A program made the translations under genes and the position numbers. Of a DNA stretch of 64,000 bases, positions 17,715 to 29,314 are shown one piece after another (position 1 is the stretch's first letter; every line of letters starts with the position of its first letter). Below the pieces are notes generated by a model. The model did no database searches. It was not told where the DNA came from and saw only the letters and a program-made list of their open reading frames with translations. This DNA is from JBCCQH01 sp039024435 (GTDB taxonomy: Bacteria; Bacteroidota; Bacteroidia; J057; JADKCL01), in assembly GCA_039024435.1 (NCBI GenBank), contig JBCCQH010000020.1:15078-79077 (forward strand), in the 5' to 3' direction.

Positions 17715-20700
17715 TTACCGCAAGATCAGCTTTTTATAAGTCGTTTTGTCGCCGGTCGAGAGGCGCAGAATGTACACCCCGGTGGCGATGCCACTGAGAT
17801 CAATGTCCTCCTTGAAGACAAATACATTGGGCTCAACCTGACGGAATAGCACTTTTCCGGACAGATCCGTCACTGCAAGCTCCAGGTCTCGGGGCCGGAA
17901 CAGTTCCAGGAACAAGTGAAACACCCCATCCGAAGGATTCGGATACAGTTCAAATGCCGCCGCAAAATCATCCTCCCCGATGCCCACGTAGTTGTTCACC
18001 TCAACGAGGGTAGTCGTGGTATCGCGGCATTGTCCGTCGTCGACCACCAAGCGCACCGTAAAGGTGCCCAGGGCGACGAACGAATGCGCAGGATTTTGCA
18101 CGGTACTCACCGGGGAACCATCCCCAAAGTCCCACTCCCAGGAAATCGGAGTCGGCGTGGAAGCATCGTTGAATTGCAGGGTTTGGAACAGATTGGCTGT
18201 GGCGGGTGCGGTGATCGCCGCATTGATCCCGGGAACCTGGCCCACGGTAGTGCTGGCCACTGCATCACAGCCCAAAGCGTCGGTCACGGTGACCGTGTAG
18301 CTCGCCGGATTAGATACCGAAATGGTCTGCGTGGTCGCGCCGGTACTCCAACTATACGTATTGCCGGGGTTTCCGGCATCCAGAATCACAAAATTGCTGC
18401 CGCAGATATTCTGGGTCGGACCCAGATTCACCGAGAGGGCCGAGCCGATGATGTTCACCGTATCGCGTGCCGAACAGCCCGAAGGGGCGGTGACTTCTAC
18501 AATGTACAAGCCCGGTGCCGTCACGCCAATTGTCTGCGTAGTCGGACCATTGCTCCACGTGTAGTTTGCCCCCGGATTACCAGCATCCAGCGTGATCGTC
18601 TGGCCATTGCAGAGAATCTGATTCCCGCCCAGATTGACCGGCGGAGGCGTTCCCATGGTGATCGTCACCGAATCCACCGCAGTACAACTGAACTGATTGG
18701 TGACCGTCACGGTGTAGGTTCCTCCCATACTGAGGTTGATCGATTGGGCTGTAGAGTTGGTAGACCAACTGTAACTGGTCGCCCCGGCACCCGCATCGAG
18801 GACATAAGGGCCACATTCCACCCGGTCCGGGCCGAGATTGGTTCCCGGTGAGGGGAAATTATTGATGATCACGGTATCGATGGCCGCACAGCCACCCGGA
18901 GTGGTCACACTGGCCGCGTACGTCCCGGGCGAAGTCACCACGAGGATTTGCGAAGTGGCACCCGTACTCCAATTGTATACGGTGCCCACCGGCCCATTAC
19001 CGGCGTTTAATTGCACCGGGGATGAAGCACAGACCGTTTGATCCGGTCCCAAATTCAGGGAGGGCGGTATCGCAATCGTAATTGTCATGGAATCGGTGGA
19101 CTCACAACCGACCGAGTCGGTCACAATGACAGAATGGGTGCCCGCCGTAAAGAAAGGCTCAGTCTGAGAAGTTCCCGTGCTGCTCCAGAGGAAAGAGCCT
19201 CCCGGATGCACCCCGGCATCCAACAGCACCGTATCCCCCGGACAAATCGTAGAATCCGGCCCCACATTCACAATAGGTTGTGAAAAACCAACCGTGAGCG
19301 TGTCAAAATCATAAAAACCGTTTGTATCGGTCACGATGACAGCATAAGTGCCGCCCAGCGTAATCGTATCGATCTGCGATTGCGGCCCGTTCGACCATTG
19401 GTACGTCGCAAACGACCCCGCATCCAGAAACAGCGTATCACCCCCACAGATCAAGGTATCGGCGCCCAAATCGACAACCGGGCCTTCCGAGATCCGAATG
19501 TCATCAAAGGCAAAACCGTCGTACTGTCCCGAGCCATCCGAACCGAAGGTGATGCGCAAACGCACCGACTGCAGGCCCGCCAGGCCATCCAGGCGGTGGG
19601 CTGCCGTCAGCCAGGTCCCACTCCCGTTCTGCGAGAGGTTACGGCCACACCAGGCGTCGCCCTGGCCCCCCGGCTGGGAAATCACATTTTGCTGGTTGTA
19701 CCAGTTGCCCGGATCACCAAAGGCCCCGACATTGTTCCAGGTCGCCCCAAAGTCGGTAGAGTATTGCAAGTTGGAGCCATCCCAGCTCGATTCGGTTTCC
19801 CACCACACACTGAGGGAAATCCAGGGATTGCCCAACGCCGAGAAATCGAAACACGGGCCGATGACCCAGGAATCTTCATTTGTATTGTAAGTCGTATTGC
19901 CGAGACCGCCGGTAACCCAGGAATTGACCCCGGAAGCGGCGCTGTTGATGACCGGTTTGGCTGGTGTCCCGAAGGTCCAGGAATTGTTTGCACCGCCCGA
20001 AGTCCAGCCGCCTTGCCCTCCTTCGAAATCTTCGATGTAGGGATAAGCCGAAATGCCCGGGATGGAGGTCACGGGTACGGTTACGGTATCGTTAAAGGGA
20101 ACCGTATCACCCGTCAGGGTCGCCCAAGCCTTGATGGTGTAGACGCCCGGGGTGCCCAGGTTGGCGGTGTTGGTAAATGTATGCGAAACGGTGGAACCGG
20201 AGGCCAGCGGGCCGGTCATCGGCTCGGTGCCTTGCAGGACACCGTTGACGCTAAAGCTCACAGTCCAGGCATTTTGAACATTCGTACCGAAGTTTGTGAC
20301 GTTGATGGTCACGGGCTCAGTCGCCGTCAGGTTACATCCGGAAGTCGGGCTAACCAAACTCGAAACCCCCAAATCATTCGGCGAAGAGGGGGTGATCACC
20401 ACGGTATAGTCTTCGGTTTCGCCCCAGGTAAATGTCCCGCAGGGCGCCACGCTAGCGAGGTTACTCGTCTCGTGGACCACCACACGCATCCGGGTCGAAC
20501 CCAGTCCGGCCGTCGCGGGGATCAATACGTTTCCGGGCAGCACGGTGGTCGGCGTGACCGGACCCGCGGAGAATACCTCCTCGCCAGGATCAATGAAATC
20601 ACCGTCGCCGTTATAATCGATGTAGACCTTTACCGATTTCGGATAGTTGCCCCCGCAAGTGCCCGCGGTGACCGAAATCGGATAAGAGTTGCCGATGGTA

Positions 20701-20933
20701 ACGTTAGTTGAAATGGAAGTAAAATCCGTGTAGGTGGCACAGACGCCGAGCGTCGAGTTGTTGATGGTGTTGAATACCACCGCGCCACAATTTGAGTCAA
20801 AAGTGCTGCTTCCCCCTGAGGTACAATACTGACCCCAGACGGTTCCGGAAATTGCCAGAAACAGCACGGAAGACCAAAGAACACGGTAGAGAGCAAGCAA
20901 ACGAGTTGCTAAATCGATAAAGGGATTGGCCAT
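17715..20933 (-). CDS. T9SS-secreted surface protein with GEVED, MAM-like, Ig-like repeats and PKD domain
   Basis: 1072 residues. Domain order by eye: signal segment (VLWSSVLFLAISGTVWGQ); GEVED domain at ~40-190 (VYIDYNGDGDFIDPGEEVF ... WGETEDYTVVI); CARDB-like at ~195-295; a MAM/laminin-G-like beta-sandwich at ~300-490 (YIEDFEGGQGGW ... QYDGFAFDDIRIS); six Ig-like repeats at ~490-920 of the same type as in the neighbouring 1632-residue protein; PKD at ~920-985 (WEWDFGDGS); and a T9SS sorting domain at ~995-1072 (LYPNPSDGVFHLFL ... GVYILRLS). No protease motif is visible, so adhesion or carbohydrate binding is more likely. It has its own promoter and terminator, separate from the downstream giant. 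Confidence 0.9.
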   Translation of the reverse strand: MANPFIDLATRLLALYRVLWSSVLFLAISGTVWGQYCTSGGSSTFDSNCGAVVFNTINNSTLGVCATYTDFTSISTNVTIGNSYPISVTAGTCGGNYPKSVKVYIDYNGDGDFIDPGEEVFSAGPVTPTTVLPGNVLIPATAGLGSTRMRVVVHETSNLASVAPCGTFTWGETEDYTVVITPSSPNDLGVSSLVSPTSGCNLTATEPVTINVTNFGTNVQNAWTVSFSVNGVLQGTEPMTGPLASGSTVSHTFTNTANLGTPGVYTIKAWATLTGDTVPFNDTVTVPVTSIPGISAYPYIEDFEGGQGGWTSGGANNSWTFGTPAKPVINSAASGVNSWVTGGLGNTTYNTNEDSWVIGPCFDFSALGNPWISLSVWWETESSWDGSNLQYSTDFGATWNNVGAFGDPGNWYNQQNVISQPGGQGDAWCGRNLSQNGSGTWLTAAHRLDGLAGLQSVRLRITFGSDGSGQYDGFAFDDIRISEGPVVDLGADTLICGGDTLFLDAGSFATYQWSNGPQSQIDTITLGGTYAVIVTDTNGFYDFDTLTVGFSQPIVNVGPDSTICPGDTVLLDAGVHPGGSFLWSSTGTSQTEPFFTAGTHSVIVTDSVGCESTDSMTITIAIPPSLNLGPDQTVCASSPVQLNAGNGPVGTVYNWSTGATSQILVVTSPGTYAASVTTPGGCAAIDTVIINNFPSPGTNLGPDRVECGPYVLDAGAGATSYSWSTNSTAQSINLSMGGTYTVTVTNQFSCTAVDSVTITMGTPPPVNLGGNQILCNGQTITLDAGNPGANYTWSNGPTTQTIGVTAPGLYIVEVTAPSGCSARDTVNIIGSALSVNLGPTQNICGSNFVILDAGNPGNTYSWSTGATTQTISVSNPASYTVTVTDALGCDAVASTTVGQVPGINAAITAPATANLFQTLQFNDASTPTPISWEWDFGDGSPVSTVQNPAHSFVALGTFTVRLVVDDGQCRDTTTTLVEVNNYVGIGEDDFAAAFELYPNPSDGVFHLFLELFRPRDLELAVTDLSGKVLFRQVEPNVFVFKEDIDLSGIATGVYILRLSTGDKTTYKKLILR

Positions 20934-20973
20934 TTTATTACTACCCAGTGTTTTTATACTTGCGTGTAATATA

Positions 20974-21005
20974 CAAATCTATTCGCACTTCCCCGCAATT
21001 TGAAA
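20974..21005 (-). promoter_or_regulatory. Probable promoter of the 1072-residue T9SS gene
   Basis: On the minus strand: TTTC (21002-21005), 20 bp spacer, TAGATTTG (20974-20981, exact TAnnTTTG), about 40 bp before the ATG at 20933. The -33 box has one mismatch. MITE copy 2 begins 29 bp upstream of this promoter. Confidence 0.5.
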
Positions 21006-21034
21006 TGTCATTCAGCAGAATTATCCTCGCGTAA

Positions 21035-21196
21035 GAGGCGGTTGAAAATTGGTTTGTGAAATTTGCCAGCGCAGATTTTTTTGTCTCTCGAAGCTCATTT
21101 GGGAGTCCATAGCCCGAGCTATGGGCAAGAAAATAGCGGAAAAGGGGCGGAAAAAGATGCCATCGCAAAATCGCAGAATTAAATTTAAACCGCCGC
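21035..21196 (-). mobile_element. MITE-like element, copy 2 (162 bp)
   Basis: Begins GAGGCGGTTGAAAATTGG and ends TTTAAACCGCCGC; flanks are TAA (21032-21034) and TAG (21197-21199). It contains the internal hairpin CCATAGC...GCTATGG and matches copies 3 and 4 in reverse orientation over its whole length. It occupies the middle of the 420 bp divergent gap between the T9SS gene and the Wzi-like gene; the rest of the gap shows nothing but the promoter listed above. Confidence 0.85.
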
Positions 21197-21354
21197 TAGG
21201 CTACCCTTGATATGGGCAAATTCTTGAGGATCGTGGCGCATCGGTATCGGCGCGCCCTGCGGATTTTCCTGCCCGACCATTCCGGGGCAAAATTGTCGTG
21301 CGCTCGCGCGGAGTTTATCTCGCGGACTGCCCCGATTTTTTCTAAATTGCCGCT

Positions 21355-23052
21355 ATGAGCCTCAAAGTGTTCCAAATATTGTTCTGTTTTGTCGTTTGCT
21401 TTTCGGTGGGGCGTCTCCTCGCCCAGGACGCCGATTTGCCCCTGAACCACGAAGCCTACCACTACATCGACCGGCTGGACATCACCGGCGCAACCGGGAC
21501 AACGGTTCACACCGACTACAAGCCCTATTCACGGGCGGCGGTAGCGGAAATATTTGCCCGAGCGGACAGCAGCTTCACTTCGGGACGGGATCGGGAATGG
21601 TTTGATCTCATGCGGATCGCTGCCGACGATGATTACGCCGATCAGCAGACCAGCAAAGGCGTCTTCAAAAAGCTTTACCGCAATGGCCGGGACTTTTTTT
21701 CCCTCCGCAAAGATCAGTTCCGCCTCTACATCAATCCCATCGGCAATCTAGGGGTGGGCGGCGATCAGGAGGACTACACCACCAATGCCAACGGCTCCGA
21801 ATTTCTCCTCAACTACCGCAATACCCGCGGGGTACGGGTCCGGGGTACGGCATTCAAGCGTTTGGGATTTTTCACCGAATTCACCGAAAATCAGTGGAAA
21901 ACCCCAGTTTTTATGCGCAATCAGCAGGCGACCACAGGAGTTTTTGACGGGGAAAACTTCGTCAAAATCTTTGACGCGCCCACCGGAAATCCGGGCTTTG
22001 ATTACTTCAATGCTCGGGGATACATCACCTATGCCCCGGCCAAGGAACTCCGGCTAAAGCTGGGCAAGGACCGCGCATTTTTCGGCAATGGCTACCAAAG
22101 CCTTCTGCTTTCCGACCACGCCACCGATTATTTTTTTCTCAACATCCAGGCCCGGATCTGGAAGTTGGAATACGTGAGCCATTTCACCCAGATGACCGAT
22201 TTTATCCGGGACAAACCAGACAGCTACGGCGTGTATCCCCGCAAGTACGCGGTCTTTCACCAACTGTCGTACAAGCCTTGGGACTGGCTGTCGGTGGGGG
22301 CCTTTGAGTCGGTGGTGTACTCCCCCACCCTGCCCGGCGGTCAGCGCGGGTTTGAACTGGAATACATGAATCCGATCATCTTTTACCGGAGTGTGGAACA
22401 ATCGCTCGGCTCTCCGGACAATTCCATGCTCGGCTTGAACTGGAAGGCCAATTTGCTGCGCCGCTTTCAGCTCTACGGACAAATCATGCTGGACGATTTC
22501 AACTTTCGGAATCGCGACTTGGGCACCGGATACTGGGGCAATAAATACGGCTGGCAAGTCGGGATGAAGTACATCAATGCATTCTGGATTCCGCGCCTGG
22601 ATTTGCAATTGGAATACAACCGGATTCGTCCCTATACCTTCCAACACTTCAATCCCACCGCGAATTACGCCCATTACGGCCAACCCCTGGCCCACGCCCT
22701 GGGCGCAAATCTGTACGACTTGAACCTCATGCTGCGCTACCAACCTTTCCCGCGGTGGAGTGGCAGCTTGCTCTTCACCCGCTTGACCAAGGGGCTCGAC
22801 CTCGACGGCGCCAATTACGGCGGGGACATTTCGATTCCGTATACCTTGCGGGTCCAGGATTTCAACAACGTCCCGGGCCAGGGTTCACAACTGAATATTA
22901 CGACGCTCCAAGGGCGAGTTGCTTACCGACTGCTGCGCCTCGATGCGTACGCCGAGGTGGAAGCGCGTTACCGCACCGAAAACGAATTTACCAGTCTGAG
23001 TGTCATGGGCTCCCTGCGCTTCAATCTGCCTTACCGACCGGTCCGATTCTGA
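21355..23052 (+). CDS. Outer-membrane beta-barrel protein, Wzi/RemB-like
   Basis: 565 residues. The signal peptide FQILFCFVVCFSVGRLLAQ is followed by DLPLNHEAYHYIDRLDITG and a helix with SRAAVAEIFARAD, an N-terminal pattern shared by Bacteroidota proteins annotated as capsule assembly Wzi-like. The rest is a long series of amphipathic strands (FRLYINPIGNLGVG, VRVRGTAFKRLGFFTEF, LRLKLGKDRAFFGNGYQSLLLS, FELEYMNPIIFYRSVEQSLG) and ends in an aromatic strand near NLPYRPVRF, as outer-membrane barrels do. Wzi proteins anchor or export surface polysaccharide and RemB has a role in gliding; which applies here is unknown. No capsule genes are nearby. Confidence 0.72.
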   Translation: MSLKVFQILFCFVVCFSVGRLLAQDADLPLNHEAYHYIDRLDITGATGTTVHTDYKPYSRAAVAEIFARADSSFTSGRDREWFDLMRIAADDDYADQQTSKGVFKKLYRNGRDFFSLRKDQFRLYINPIGNLGVGGDQEDYTTNANGSEFLLNYRNTRGVRVRGTAFKRLGFFTEFTENQWKTPVFMRNQQATTGVFDGENFVKIFDAPTGNPGFDYFNARGYITYAPAKELRLKLGKDRAFFGNGYQSLLLSDHATDYFFLNIQARIWKLEYVSHFTQMTDFIRDKPDSYGVYPRKYAVFHQLSYKPWDWLSVGAFESVVYSPTLPGGQRGFELEYMNPIIFYRSVEQSLGSPDNSMLGLNWKANLLRRFQLYGQIMLDDFNFRNRDLGTGYWGNKYGWQVGMKYINAFWIPRLDLQLEYNRIRPYTFQHFNPTANYAHYGQPLAHALGANLYDLNLMLRYQPFPRWSGSLLFTRLTKGLDLDGANYGGDISIPYTLRVQDFNNVPGQGSQLNITTLQGRVAYRLLRLDAYAEVEARYRTENEFTSLSVMGSLRFNLPYRPVRF

Positions 23053-23155
23053 GTATTTCTCCGCGTCCAACACAACGAAACGACCACCGCCCGGAATTCC
23101 TAGAGGCCATGGTCGCTGAGTTGAAGCCGCCGCCGGAGCGGCAAAACGGGAAAGC

Positions 23156-23569
23156 TCAAATGCCCGCTTCGATTTTTTCGATAATGCCCTGCAGGAACAA
23201 AATCGATTTGATGATGTCGGCTTTGTCCGCGTAGGGGATAATATTGTTCAGCGTTTCGTCGAGGATTTCGTTGTGGCCACCCCCGCTGCTGTCAAGCTTT
23301 TTTACAAAGCCATTGTTGTCTTTTGTGCTGGGAATGCCCATGCTGGACAGCGATATCGCGTCTCCTTTCTGGTTGAAGGGCACGTAGGGCAACAGCATGT
23401 TGATCTTGTGGACCAGGTCTACGTAGATCTTGGTCAATTCTAATTTGCCGAGTTGGTCGAGGGATCCAAAGGTAAAGTGGCTCTCGGTGGTGAAGTTGTT
23501 ATTGTTTTGCGCAGTGGCTCCGAAGCTCATTCCGAGTACCAATGCGAACATCAAAAAGACTTTTTTCAT
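23156..23569 (-). CDS. Small secreted protein, unknown function
   Basis: About 137 residues starting at the ATG at 23569 (MKKVFLMFALVLGMSFGATAQ is a clean signal peptide); an upstream start at 23587 would add only six residues. The mature part is hydrophilic with an NNNNF start and a C-terminal helical segment (ADIIKSILFLQGIIEKIEAGI). No cysteine pairs or family motif. It is probably periplasmic, since no T9SS domain is present. It converges with the Wzi-like gene. Confidence 0.65.
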   Translation of the reverse strand: MKKVFLMFALVLGMSFGATAQNNNNFTTESHFTFGSLDQLGKLELTKIYVDLVHKINMLLPYVPFNQKGDAISLSSMGIPSTKDNNGFVKKLDSSGGGHNEILDETLNNIIPYADKADIIKSILFLQGIIEKIEAGI

Positions 23570-23742
23570 TTCCGTGCAATCTTTCAATTTGCGGCAAAAA
23601 TAGAGGCTTTGGCGCTCATTACCAAATGTTCATGCGCACAATGTAAGGCTTTCAGCACTAAAATTTATACAACGTTCCCCAATTCGCTTTCCCGCCAGGC
23701 GCTTGCTTTTTTGGCACCGTAGATCAATGAGACCTCAATTAA

Positions 23743-23761
23743 AAAAGCCCCGGCCGCTTTT
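23743..23761. terminator. Short hairpin, possible bidirectional terminator
   Basis: AAAAGC and GCTTTT arms around a GC-rich 7-base centre, with A- and T-runs at both sides. It lies in the 360 bp gap (23570-23931) between two minus-strand genes, where I see no other gene. Confidence 0.4.
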
Positions 23762-23872
23762 GGGTTCTTTGGTCACAATTTATTGAACGCCTGACCCGCC
23801 GGAGTAGTCGCCGAGGAGGGTAAATGTGGAAGCACCACAGCCCCAGCGATTCAAGAGGCCCCAAAAACAATA

Positions 23873-23900
23873 CCGGATCCCCTCCGAGGAGAGAATCCGG
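23873..23900 (-). terminator. Probable terminator after the gyrA-TPR unit
   Basis: CCGGAT and ATCCGG arms with an inner CTCC/GGAG stem. On the minus strand it is followed by TATTGTTTTTGG (23862-23872). It lies 32 bp after the stop of the TPR protein gene. Confidence 0.6.
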
Positions 23901-23931
23901 CATTTTCGGGATGTGCCCGCAACCGACCCGA

Positions 23932-25230
23932 TCACAAACCGCAATCGGCTTTTTTCTGCTTGTAGTTTTTGTATTCGCCCATCATCGACTCATCAGTCGC
24001 ACTGAGGTTGATGCAGATGTTCATCAAGGCTTGCAGGGTAGCCCCGTCACACGGCTCTATTTCGTGCGCCTTTTGCAGGTACGGGAAAGCCTTGCGGTAA
24101 TTGGCATCCCCTTCTTCCTGCATCGCTTTTGCCTTTTCGAGGTCATCGGTGATGTTGTTGGACTCCTTGTAGAGCGCAACCCCTTTGTTGACGTACAATG
24201 CGCCGAGGTTAAACCAGGCAATTTCTTTCTTGGGGTCAATCGTAGTCGCCTGCTCGTAAATCTGCTCCGCCTTGGTTTCGTCCGTTTTTTCCAATAACTG
24301 GGCGTACGCCACGTGCAGCAGGTAGTTTTTGGGCTCCTTCTGAATGGCTTGCTCAAACTCGTCCAGGGCCTCCTTCAGCTTGTCCGGAGCATTGAGCAGC
24401 AGGTCCAGGCGAAATTTGGTAATGTAATCTCCCGCCTGGGAGTACTGCATCCGAATGGCATTCATCTTTTCCGGGGGAATGGCATCGCCTTTCTTCTGGA
24501 ACCGTTCGTGCTCCTTGTCGAGGGCGACCTTGCCCGCCTTCAAATATCCGAGGGCCGCGTCAATGTCGTTGTTCATAAAACGCTCTAGCAGGGCCAGGCG
24601 ATAATAGACATAAGCGATCAATTGATCCGGGTTCCGGGGCGAGTTCGCCTGGTACTTCGCGGCGGCCGCTTTGAAGCCAGCCAGTGCCTTGGCGGAGTCA
24701 TTGAGGGCCAGGTAGGACTGGGCGCGCAAGTCGTCGGCGGTGAAATCGATCGGGGAAACTTCGCCGTAGGCGTCCATGTACTTGATGGTTTCTCGGTAGC
24801 CTTTGGTGCTTTCTTCCTCGGTCACCCCGCGGTCAGAAGCCTTCTCAAAAGCGGCCACTCCCGCCCGCAACATGCCGAAGGCTACGTTGGGCATTTCGGC
24901 CATAATTTTCTTTTCCCATTTGCCCGCAATGTCGGCGGCTTTGGCCTTTTTGAGGTCGTCGTAAATGCTGAACATCACTTGCTCCGGCTGCACCTTTTGC
25001 ATGGCCATCAACTTGAGATTGGTCATGGCCCGGTAGTAGTGCGCCTTGGGGAGATTCTTTTCCTTCAGGAGACTCGGATCTTTGAGGCCCTCGTCAAAGG
25101 CTTTGATCGCTTTCTCGAAGTCGCCGCCCTGATAGGCCACAACGCCCGTGGTCACTTTGGAATCCTGAGCCCACAGGCTTCCGACTCCCAAAAGCAGGAG
25201 TGCTAAGATCGGAATGGAGATTTTCTTCAT
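23932..25230 (-). CDS. Secreted/periplasmic TPR-repeat protein
   Basis: 432 residues. The signal peptide ISIPILALLLLGVGSLWAQ is followed by helical pairs typical of tetratricopeptide repeats: GGDFEKAIKAFDEGL at ~35-50, LNDSAKALAGFKAAAAKY near 180, PKNYLLHVAYAQLLE and EIAWFNLGALYVNKGVALY in the C-terminal half. TPRs scaffold protein complexes; no partner is evident. It begins 48 bp after the gyrA stop with no terminator between, so it is probably read from the gyrA promoter as well, an arrangement without an obvious functional reason. Confidence 0.82.
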   Translation of the reverse strand: MKKISIPILALLLLGVGSLWAQDSKVTTGVVAYQGGDFEKAIKAFDEGLKDPSLLKEKNLPKAHYYRAMTNLKLMAMQKVQPEQVMFSIYDDLKKAKAADIAGKWEKKIMAEMPNVAFGMLRAGVAAFEKASDRGVTEEESTKGYRETIKYMDAYGEVSPIDFTADDLRAQSYLALNDSAKALAGFKAAAAKYQANSPRNPDQLIAYVYYRLALLERFMNNDIDAALGYLKAGKVALDKEHERFQKKGDAIPPEKMNAIRMQYSQAGDYITKFRLDLLLNAPDKLKEALDEFEQAIQKEPKNYLLHVAYAQLLEKTDETKAEQIYEQATTIDPKKEIAWFNLGALYVNKGVALYKESNNITDDLEKAKAMQEEGDANYRKAFPYLQKAHEIEPCDGATLQALMNICINLSATDESMMGEYKNYKQKKADCGL

Positions 25231-25278
25231 GGTGTCTAAATTGTTCGATCCTGAATCGGCTTCGAATTTACGCTTTTT

Positions 25279-27810
<2,532 letters not shown>

Positions 27811-27990
27811 AATTCAGGTTCAAATAGTGTAGATTCGTTGCGTAAACACGGCAATTTACCCATTCATAACCGCCGGTGAAAGAGGCGTATCAACATATTT
27901 TTGTGGAAAAAACCCGCACTGAGGCCGATTTCCCGCGCGAAAATCTGGCTTTTCCACATCGGCGAAAACATCATATCTTTGGGGAGTTCC

Positions 27991-29226
27991 ATGATCCTGC
28001 TTTCAAACATCATTGAAGCCCTCCGGGCGATCCGGGCCAATCTGCAACGCACCCTGCTGACAATGCTTATTATTGCTTTTGGATTGACGGCACTGGTGGG
28101 CGTTTTGACCTCAATTGACGGCATCAAATACTGGTTTTCCAACAGCTTTGTGCGCCTGGGCGCCAATACGTTCCGCATCGAAAACTACACCACGCAACTC
28201 CGCAGCGGGGGCGGCCCCATTTCCCGGGGCAAGGTGCATTCGCCGATCAGCTATGCCCAGGCCAAAGCGTTCAAGGAGGCATTTTCCGGCTATTCGCCGG
28301 TTTCCGCCGTGGGACTGGGCAATTTGAGCGCCACGGGCAAATTCAAAAACCGCAGCACCCAAGCCAATCTGCAACTGATGGGTTCCGACGAGAGTTTTGT
28401 CCTGACCGACAATTACCGCATCGACAAGGGCCGCAACCTCAATGCATTTGACTTGAAAAATGCCCGCAATGTCATCGTACTGGGCCACGAGGCGGTGACC
28501 CTGCTATTTCCCGACCGCAACCCCGTCGAAAAGATGGTCTACCTGGACGGCAAGGCGTACCGGGTGATCGGAACCTTTGCCGAAATCGGAAATTCCGGAC
28601 TCGTGGGAGGAGACAAGATGTGCATTATCCCCGCGACCACCCTCATCAAGGATCTTCCGGACAATTTCCGCTCCTTTTCGCTGCACGTGCTCGCCCCGAC
28701 ACCGGAAGAAATGGACAACTACGTCTTCGAAGCAGTGGGTATGCTGCGGCAAGTGCGGGGACTCAAGCCCAAAGAAGAAAACGATTTCGGCATCGTCCGC
28801 TCGGAACAAATCATCAACAATTTCATGGAAAACCTGCGTTACCTGACCTGGTCGGCGACGGTGATTTCCATCATTACGCTGTTCAGCGCGGCCATCGGTC
28901 TGATGAACATCATGCTGGTATCGGTGACGGAACGCACCCGGGAGATTGGGGTTCGGAAAGCAACCGGGGCGACACGCAACCACATCCTTTCGCAATTCCT
29001 CACCGAAGCGATCATCATCACGCAATTGGGCGGTGTGCTCGGCATCTTACTCGGAGTACTGGCCGGGAATCTGGTCGGACTCCTCTTGGGTGGTAGCTTT
29101 GCGGTGCCTTGGGATTGGGTATTCGGGGGCTTTTTGCTCTGCCTCATTGTTGGGGTGCTGGCCGGTATCTATCCGGCTCGGAAAGCGGCCCGCCTCGACC
29201 CTATCGAATCCCTGCGCTACGAATAG
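27991..29226 (+). CDS. ABC transporter permease, FtsX/MacB family
   Basis: 411 residues from the ATG at 27991 (GGGGAG lies just upstream); an earlier TTG at 27901 would add 30 residues unlike the family. Architecture: one N-terminal helix (LLTMLIIAFGLTALVGVL), a large periplasmic MacB_PCD domain at ~45-270, and three C-terminal helices containing ERTREIGVRKATGATR, the coupling segment of this family, ending in YPARKAARLDPIESLRYE. MacB-type permeases drive mechanotransmission or lipoprotein/drug export rather than membrane translocation. The partner ATPase is not adjacent and must come from elsewhere. A possible promoter -7 box TATCTTTG lies at 27974-27981. Confidence 0.92.
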   Translation: MILLSNIIEALRAIRANLQRTLLTMLIIAFGLTALVGVLTSIDGIKYWFSNSFVRLGANTFRIENYTTQLRSGGGPISRGKVHSPISYAQAKAFKEAFSGYSPVSAVGLGNLSATGKFKNRSTQANLQLMGSDESFVLTDNYRIDKGRNLNAFDLKNARNVIVLGHEAVTLLFPDRNPVEKMVYLDGKAYRVIGTFAEIGNSGLVGGDKMCIIPATTLIKDLPDNFRSFSLHVLAPTPEEMDNYVFEAVGMLRQVRGLKPKEENDFGIVRSEQIINNFMENLRYLTWSATVISIITLFSAAIGLMNIMLVSVTERTREIGVRKATGATRNHILSQFLTEAIIITQLGGVLGILLGVLAGNLVGLLLGGSFAVPWDWVFGGFLLCLIVGVLAGIYPARKAARLDPIESLRYE

Positions 29227-29314
29227 GCAATTTCCGATGAGAAAATTTCCAATTCTCGATTCCTGATTGACGGTTTCCCCGCCCATCGGAAATCAGACAT
29301 CTTCCCATCAGACA

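Noticed and set aside
15457..20711. Long plus-strand frames opposite the two T9SS genes (e.g. 16255-17481, 19380-20711)
   Set aside because: Opposite strand of repeat-rich beta proteins; the translations show no start signals or families, and the minus-strand frames have signal peptides and sorting domains.
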